NCBI GenBank assembly: GCA_017436785.1 | Contig: JAFSCK010000017.1 | Coordinates: 16,022 to 80,021 of the forward strand | Direction of reading: 5' to 3' | Origin: Oscillospiraceae bacterium | Lineage (GTDB): Bacteria > Bacillota > Clostridia > Oscillospirales > Oscillospiraceae | Length of the DNA: 64,000 nucleotides | In this document: one piece after another, positions 59,433 through 64,000 of the stretch | Layout of the letters: each line of letters starts with the position of its first letter | How positions within the stretch are numbered: the first letter of the stretch is position 1 | Notes under the pieces: generated by a model | The model's database searches: none | Told to the model about the DNA's origin: nothing | The model's input: the letters and a program-made list of their open reading frames with translations, nothing else | Position numbers and translations under genes: made by a program

Positions 59433-61148
59433 TTAGGCCTTGGCAGTCTTCTTCTGCTTGGCGATGGTCATGACACCTTCGATGGCCAGAACCACAGCCA
59501 GAACGATCATAACAACGCCCAGAATAGCCTGAACATAGGGACCCCAGTCAGCACCGCCAGCGGAGATGGCAGCCATCTGCTGGGTGGTGTTGATCCACAG
59601 GGAAGCGATGGTGACCACCAGCATAAAGGCCATGGGCAGCAGGAACATCTTGTTGTCCTTGCCGATGTTGCCCAGCCAAGTAGCGACAGCCAGCAGACCC
59701 AGAGCAGCCAGCAGCTGGTTGGCGGAGCCGAACAGTGCCCAGATCTTAGCATAGCCGTTCAGACCCAGCATGATGCCGAGGAAAACGGTAATCAGGGTTG
59801 CAACGTAGGGGTTGGACAGGATCTTCTTATAGCCGGTGACGTTCTCGGGGGTCTCACCCTTAGAACCATCCAGCCAGAACTCCTGGAACATGAAGCGGGC
59901 CAGACGGGTGGCGGTATCCAGAGAGGTCAGGCAGAATGCGGAGTAGGTCAGGACCAGCAGGGTGTACAGAGTGGTGTAGACAGAACCGCGGGAAGGATCG
60001 ATCATGCCGGCAATACCGCCGCCGAAGATGGCGGTTGCGCCGTTCAGCTGGAACTCAGTGCCCTTCAGGCTGTAAGCGTAAGCGGTAGCGATCAGAGTCA
60101 TGATAGCCAGCACGCACTCCAGCAGCATGCCGCCGTAAGCGATGGGCTTGGCATCGGTTTCCTTATCCAGCTGCTTGGAGGTGGTGCCGGAGGAGACCAG
60201 AGAGTGGAAGCCGGAGATAGCGCCGCAGGCGATGGTGGTGAACAGAACGGGGAACACGGGGGTAGCGTTGTTGGGGGTGTCCAGAATGGGCATGCTGGAC
60301 ATGGAGGGGTTGCCCATGAAAACAGCCAGAGCAGCCAGTGCCAGCATTGCGTACAGCAGGAAGGAGGACAGATAGTCGCGGGGCTGCAGCAGGATCCACA
60401 CAGGAGCGATGGAGGCCACGCAGATGTACACGCCTACGATCCACATCCAAGCGTTGGTGGACAGGTAGATGGGGTGCCAGTTCAGACCGATGGCAATGAT
60501 GCCGACGATAGCAGCCACACCGATGACGGAAGCGATGCTCATGGGGACATTGCGGCGGTAGACAGCGAAGCCGAAGACGATGGCGATGACGATGAACAGG
60601 ATGGAGACCATGGCAACACGGGCGTTGGCCTCGGAGGCTACCATGTCAACAGCGCCGGAGGCATCGAAGGTGGCACCGAAGGTACCGGCAACGATGGAAG
60701 CGAAGGCTGCCACCACAAGGATCAGGGTCAGGTAAGCGAAGATGATAAACAGGCGCTTTGCACGCTTGCTCATGTTGGCGGAGATGATCTCACCGATGGA
60801 CTTGCCGCCATGACGGACAGAGGCGAACAGGGCGCCGAAGTCATGGACACCGCCGAAGAAGATGCCGCCGATGATGATCCACAGTGCGCAGGCACCCCAG
60901 CCGAAGCCGGCAGCTGCTGCGTTGATGGGACCGGTGATGGGGCCTGCACCAGCGATGGAGGAGAAGTGGTGGCCCATCAGGACAGGGGCCTTTGCGGGGA
61001 CGTAGTCAATGCCGTCAGCCATGGTGTGTGCAGGAGTTTCGACGTCGAGCTCACCGACGCCCCACTTCTTGCACAGGTAGCGACCATAGAAGATGTAGCC
61101 GATGACCAGAATCGCAACGCTGAGGAGGAGGAGGGTAATACCGTTCAT
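59433..61148 (-). CDS. cstA: CstA-family peptide/pyruvate transporter
   Basis: A 571-residue membrane protein with about 14-16 helices. Family landmarks: DYVPAKAPVLMGHHFSSIAG, AGPITGPINAAAAGFGWG, GGVHDFGALFASVRHGGKSI, and FTTIACGAISGFHSLVSSGTTSKQL. E. coli CstA and BtsT import peptides or pyruvate under starvation. The length is that of the shorter Gram-positive form. The start follows AAAGGAG. A terminator-like hairpin lies in its leader (61184-61209), and codon use is highly biased. Confidence 0.93.
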   Translation of the reverse strand: MNGITLLLLSVAILVIGYIFYGRYLCKKWGVGELDVETPAHTMADGIDYVPAKAPVLMGHHFSSIAGAGPITGPINAAAAGFGWGACALWIIIGGIFFGGVHDFGALFASVRHGGKSIGEIISANMSKRAKRLFIIFAYLTLILVVAAFASIVAGTFGATFDASGAVDMVASEANARVAMVSILFIVIAIVFGFAVYRRNVPMSIASVIGVAAIVGIIAIGLNWHPIYLSTNAWMWIVGVYICVASIAPVWILLQPRDYLSSFLLYAMLALAALAVFMGNPSMSSMPILDTPNNATPVFPVLFTTIACGAISGFHSLVSSGTTSKQLDKETDAKPIAYGGMLLECVLAIMTLIATAYAYSLKGTEFQLNGATAIFGGGIAGMIDPSRGSVYTTLYTLLVLTYSAFCLTSLDTATRLARFMFQEFWLDGSKGETPENVTGYKKILSNPYVATLITVFLGIMLGLNGYAKIWALFGSANQLLAALGLLAVATWLGNIGKDNKMFLLPMAFMLVVTIASLWINTTQQMAAISAGGADWGPYVQAILGVVMIVLAVVLAIEGVMTIAKQKKTAKA

Positions 61149-61183
61149 AAAGTGACTCCTTTCTTATTTTAGAGGGAAACCCT

Positions 61184-61209
61184 AAAAAACCGTCTGCGGC
61201 GCTCAGCGG
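61184..61209 (-). terminator. Possible attenuator hairpin in front of cstA
   Basis: Minus strand: CCGCTG, loop AGCGCCG, CAGACGG with one bulge, then six T, about 40 bases before the cstA start. It could end the upstream gene or attenuate cstA. Confidence 0.45.
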
Positions 61210-61347
61210 ATCTTTTGCCCCAACTTTGCAGTTTGAAAAACTTGAAATACACAAAGGATTCCTGCGTTATCCAAACTTTAATTTGTGCCAAAATTTCTCG
61301 CTGACCGCTCTTGCCAGTTTTTTCAGTGCTTCCCTGAGGACAGAGGA

Positions 61348-61875
61348 TCATTTCCCTCTGCCTGTTTTCGGAGCAAAGTTCTGCTCCATGATTTTCTTGG
61401 CTCCCTTTCCTGCTGGATTGGAAAAGAAGCAATTGGTGGATGCTTCCATAGCGGCAAGCTGATACTCCGTCCAGCCATAGAGGCTCAGCTTGTAATTTTT
61501 CCGGAAGCGGGTCTTTTGGATGAGCTTGCGCGCCTCCGGGGAAATGGTATTTGCCAGCACGATGAGGCCCACGTTGGAGAACATGTGGTCCTTGTGGGGC
61601 TTGACCTTACCCAGACCCGCCCTCTTGGACAGATCTATCTGGGATTGCAGGTCTTCGGCAGTCAGGTGGTCGGTCAGATAGAAGTAAAGGTATTCGTGCT
61701 GTTCCACTGCCGACAGGACGTGCTGTTTGGAGATCAGGTAATTCTCATCCCGCAGATAATAAGTGGCGGTGGCAGGATAGACGAAGCCCTCCACTTCCAC
61801 ATCTCGGTCGATATCATACTGGTGAGAATAGGCATCCAGCAGCTTATTCAGCCGCTCCTGCAGCGAGATTTCCAT
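61348..61875 (-). CDS. Unrecognised protein upstream of cstA
   Basis: A 175-residue soluble protein I do not recognise. It opens with a helix (LQERLNKLLDAYSHQYDIDR), then alternating strands and helices (VEVEGFVYPATATYYLRDEN; EHEYLYFYLTDHLTAEDLQS; DHMFSNVGLIVLANTISPEA), and a conserved-looking C-terminal YKLSLYGWTEYQLAAME. No membrane helix, signal or metal cluster is seen. The ATG at 61875 follows AAAGGA. It has its own promoter and lies upstream of cstA on the same strand, so the two may be expressed together. Confidence 0.75.
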   Translation of the reverse strand: MEISLQERLNKLLDAYSHQYDIDRDVEVEGFVYPATATYYLRDENYLISKQHVLSAVEQHEYLYFYLTDHLTAEDLQSQIDLSKRAGLGKVKPHKDHMFSNVGLIVLANTISPEARKLIQKTRFRKNYKLSLYGWTEYQLAAMEASTNCFFSNPAGKGAKKIMEQNFAPKTGRGK

Positions 61876-61929
61876 AGGCGGTCCTTTCTGTCTTTGCCAA
61901 GCTTCGTACATGGCTGAAATATCAGGGTG

Positions 61930-61958
61930 ATTATACACCCACCTTGTCCGTTTGTGAA
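61930..61958 (-). promoter_or_regulatory. Promoter of the unrecognised gene (and perhaps cstA)
   Basis: Minus strand: TTCACA (61958-61953), 17 bp, TATAAT (61935-61930). A cre-like palindrome CGAAAACGTTTACG is centred about 90 bases upstream (62052-62039). Confidence 0.6.
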
Positions 61959-62038
61959 GTACAAATGTCTATTATATGAACGATTTGTGAATTGTGTGCA
62001 AAGAACGAGAAAAGAAATGGCGAAAATTGGTGAAGGTG

Positions 62039-62052
62039 CGTAAACGTTTTCG
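62039..62052. promoter_or_regulatory. cre-like palindrome
   Basis: CGTAAACGTTTTCG, close to the CcpA-site pattern apart from the outer bases. It lies between the GH79-like gene terminator and the promoter of the next leftward gene; CstA-type genes are commonly under catabolite control. Confidence 0.35.
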
Positions 62053-62091
62053 CTGCAGAAAAAACAGGGGGTTGGAAAATGCCGCGGCATG

Positions 62092-62123
62092 AAAAAGGAC
62101 GCATCCATTTGGATGCGTCCTTT
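62092..62123 (-). terminator. Terminator of the GH79-like gene
   Basis: Perfect stem AAAGGACGCATCC (62094-62106) / GGATGCGTCCTTT (62111-62123), with a T run on the minus strand. Confidence 0.9.
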
Positions 62124-62139
62124 GGGAAAAGTATGGGAA

Positions 62140-63675
62140 TTACACGACCAGGAAGGTGCAGGTCATGGGTGCCAGCTCTACCTTACCGGCAGCGACAGCG
62201 TCGCCGGACAGGTCGGGCAGCTCCCAGTTCTCGCCCAGAACCAGATCACGGCCGTTCAGGGTCATGACAGTGGCGCGCTTGAAGCCGTCCTTGCCGTTCA
62301 GGACCCAGATCAGACCGTCGTTGGGAACATCGACGGTGGTGGTCTCGGTCTCGGAGTTGTTGATGATCAGGTAGCACTTCTTGGAAGCGTCCTTCTTGTA
62401 GGACTGGACGTAAACGTGAGCGCCCTCGCGGACAGGTTCGCCGGAAGCGTAAACGTCGGTGCCCATCAGCTCGATCCACAGCTTGACAGCGAAGAAGTTG
62501 GGACGAGGATCATGGACAAAACGTGCCAGATAAGCGTAGTCGGAAGCGGTCAGGGTGTTGTGGAAGATGACACCGCGGGTCAGAGCGGAGAAGCCGCCCA
62601 GCTCGTTCAGGGTACGCAGGACATCCAGATAGGTGGAAGCCCAAGTGTCGCCGCCGCCGCCTGCATCGCCGGACTCGGTGACCCACATTTCGGTGCCGGG
62701 AGCGTACTTGTCACGGTAGGGGATGTAGGCGCGGCAGAAAGCCATGGCAACATCCAGATACTCTTCGCCGTTGGCCTCGCTGGGATCCCAGTGGCCGGCG
62801 GGCATGACGGATGCCAGACGGTCGGACAGACCGTTGTAGTAGTGGTAGGAGAACACATCCAGAGGCATCTCCAGACCGTTCAGCAGCTCTTCGCAGGTAG
62901 CGCTCTCACGGGCCAGCTGCTCGACACCACCGGTGCCGTTGTCCTTGCTCATCTTGCCGAAGGAAACGTCTGCGCCGCCGGTATCGGAGGTGCCGACATA
63001 CAGACACTCAGGATAGTTTTCCTTCAGCCACTTTGCGAACAGGTCAGCATCGCGGCGGTAGTGTGCTGCGGTGTAGCCCTTGGGGAAGCCGGTGTCTTCC
63101 AGCATGTTGGGCTCGTTGGCGAACTCAGCTGCCATGATGGGCACACCGTAAGCCTTGGAGAAGGAGAACAGCTTCTCAGCCTCGGTGGAGGGCCAAGGCT
63201 CCTCGGCGCTGTGCAGGCCGGGGCAGTTGGCAACGGAGACCTTCAGCTTCAGGCCGCAGTCCTTAACGAAATCCAGAACGCCGATCCACTGCTCCTTGGT
63301 CAGAACGTTCAGATAACCCTCGGGGACCTGACCGGGAGCGTACTCACCGTCAAAGTCATAGTAGGTCTTGGTGGCCCAAGTACCGGAGACACGGCACCAA
63401 GTAGTGCCCAGATCCTTGGTCAGCTTGCGCAGCTTGGGGTTGTACAGGTCGATGGGGGGATACAGCTGCATCAGATCCTTGTACATAGCAGCGATGCCGT
63501 CAGCGGAGGGCTCAACATAGAAGGGCTCGGTGCCGGCGATCTGCTCGGGAGTGTAGGCCTTCCAGAAGGTGCCGCCGGTGACTTCGGCGAACTCCACGTT
63601 GTAGCTCACCAGATCGGGGTTCTGCTCGTGCAGGAACTTCAGTTCACTGGGGTTCAGTTTGACAAATTCAGCCAT
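62140..63675 (-). CDS. GH79-like glycosidase (beta-glucuronidase/heparanase-like), cytoplasmic
   Basis: A 511-residue protein with a TIM barrel and C-terminal beta-domain of the GH79 type. AAEFANEPNM near residue 190 has the acid/base Glu; MWVTESGDAGGGGDTWASTY near 335 has the nucleophile Glu and the glycine run seen in heparanase-like enzymes; NELGGFSALTRGVIFHNTL follows. The C-terminal domain is SYKKDASKKCYLIINN. No signal peptide is present, so small glycosides such as glucuronides would have to be imported. The start at 63675 follows AAGGAG. Codon use is highly biased, implying strong expression. Substrate unproven. Confidence 0.75.
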   Translation of the reverse strand: MAEFVKLNPSELKFLHEQNPDLVSYNVEFAEVTGGTFWKAYTPEQIAGTEPFYVEPSADGIAAMYKDLMQLYPPIDLYNPKLRKLTKDLGTTWCRVSGTWATKTYYDFDGEYAPGQVPEGYLNVLTKEQWIGVLDFVKDCGLKLKVSVANCPGLHSAEEPWPSTEAEKLFSFSKAYGVPIMAAEFANEPNMLEDTGFPKGYTAAHYRRDADLFAKWLKENYPECLYVGTSDTGGADVSFGKMSKDNGTGGVEQLARESATCEELLNGLEMPLDVFSYHYYNGLSDRLASVMPAGHWDPSEANGEEYLDVAMAFCRAYIPYRDKYAPGTEMWVTESGDAGGGGDTWASTYLDVLRTLNELGGFSALTRGVIFHNTLTASDYAYLARFVHDPRPNFFAVKLWIELMGTDVYASGEPVREGAHVYVQSYKKDASKKCYLIINNSETETTTVDVPNDGLIWVLNGKDGFKRATVMTLNGRDLVLGENWELPDLSGDAVAAGKVELAPMTCTFLVV

Positions 63676-63727
63676 GGGAATCAATCTCCTTACTTTCTGC
63701 CGTGGAAGCACGGCGTTTTGCACTTTA

Positions 63728-63756
63728 ATTGTAAAACTTTTTATTCACGGATGCAA
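63728..63756 (-). promoter_or_regulatory. Promoter of the GH79-like gene
   Basis: Minus strand: TTGCAT (63756-63751), 17 bp, TACAAT (63733-63728). The small inverted repeat CTTTCCACTTTGGAAG lies just upstream (63760-63775). Confidence 0.7.
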
Positions 63757-63868
63757 TAGCTTTCCACTTTGGAAGATGCCAAAAAATGATTGGAATATTT
63801 AGCAATAATTCCCGAAAATAAGAGGAGGCACATGCTTTGCTGAAATCGTAATTTATACAACAGCTACT

Positions 63869-64000
63869 GTAGGGCGGGGTCATGACCCCGCCGATCGCTA
63901 TCGATACGCACATGGTATTGTTTTATACGTATTGCGCCATTTATCACCTATTTCACAATGTTAAAACTTGCTACCGGGTCGGCGGGGTCAGTGACCCCGC
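63869..64000. repeat. GTAGGG palindrome composite at the window edge
   Basis: GTAGGGCGGGGTCATGACCCC (63869-63889) followed by CGCCGATCG, a centre, then GGCGGGGTCAGTGACCCCGC (63981-64000). It resembles the inverted pair at 54966-55101 and is cut by the window end. No coding frame is supported between 63676 and 64000. Confidence 0.65.

Overview
The window looks like a chromosomal segment of a gut-type, moderately GC-rich Clostridia bacterium, most likely Oscillospirales/Ruminococcaceae. This is an inference from the strong GGAGG ribosome sites, consensus -35/-10 boxes, the T-box leader, lipoprotein-anchored sugar binding proteins, a separate galactokinase/class II GalT pair, and the mix of starch, sialic-acid and galactoside genes. 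I see no rRNA or tRNA gene, CRISPR array, prophage or transposase gene.

Layout. 1-2,900: tail of a FeoB-like iron permease, a DUF1292 protein, and a large lipoprotein joining a parvulin domain to a C39-like peptidase domain. 2,970-14,600: alpha-glucan locus with a LacI regulator, debranching enzyme, GH13 alpha-glucosidase, 4-alpha-glucanotransferase and a maltodextrin-type ABC importer (binding protein plus two permeases, no ATPase), then a TraX-like membrane protein. 14,600-17,400: a DNA alkyltransferase co-transcribed with a second LacI regulator, which faces two truncated glycogen-enzyme genes (a MalQ internal segment and a lone CBM48 module). 17,600-28,300: sialic-acid-type locus with an RpiR regulator, AGE-family epimerase, YesL, SGNH hydrolase, a second ATPase-less ABC importer, N-acetylneuraminate lyase, a DUF218 protein and an extended ROK-like kinase. 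28,500-34,500: GH2 beta-galactosidase, galactokinase and GalT. 34,600-36,300: a regulator with transmembrane and zinc-ribbon parts, a PPC-domain protein and a nitroreductase.

36,400-50,400: an almost complete branched-chain amino acid operon read leftward (ilvA-leuA-leuC-leuD-leuB-ilvB-ilvN-ilvC-ilvD, followed by a DUF815 ATPase), led by a consensus promoter and a T-box; ilvE sits alone upstream with its own promoter. 50,500-59,400: a rightward histidine operon (yerC-like regulator, hisZ, G, D, C, B, H, A, F, IE), ending in a DUF6062 protein. 59,400-64,000: CstA, an unrecognised small protein, and a GH79-like glycosidase without an export signal.

Two features not explained by ordinary gene content stand out. 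First, both ABC-importer binding-protein genes are preceded by the same three-hairpin transcript leader (9,850-9,925 and 21,515-21,588): stems differ in sequence but keep pairing, while a 10-base linker core is identical. This is my best candidate for an undescribed structured RNA. Second, the gaps between genes are seeded with several families of short palindromic repeats, including inside the ilv/leu and his operons. One family (ends TGTCATTGCGA) is modular, with two interchangeable arms.

Family assignments come from motif recognition by eye; no database search was run.
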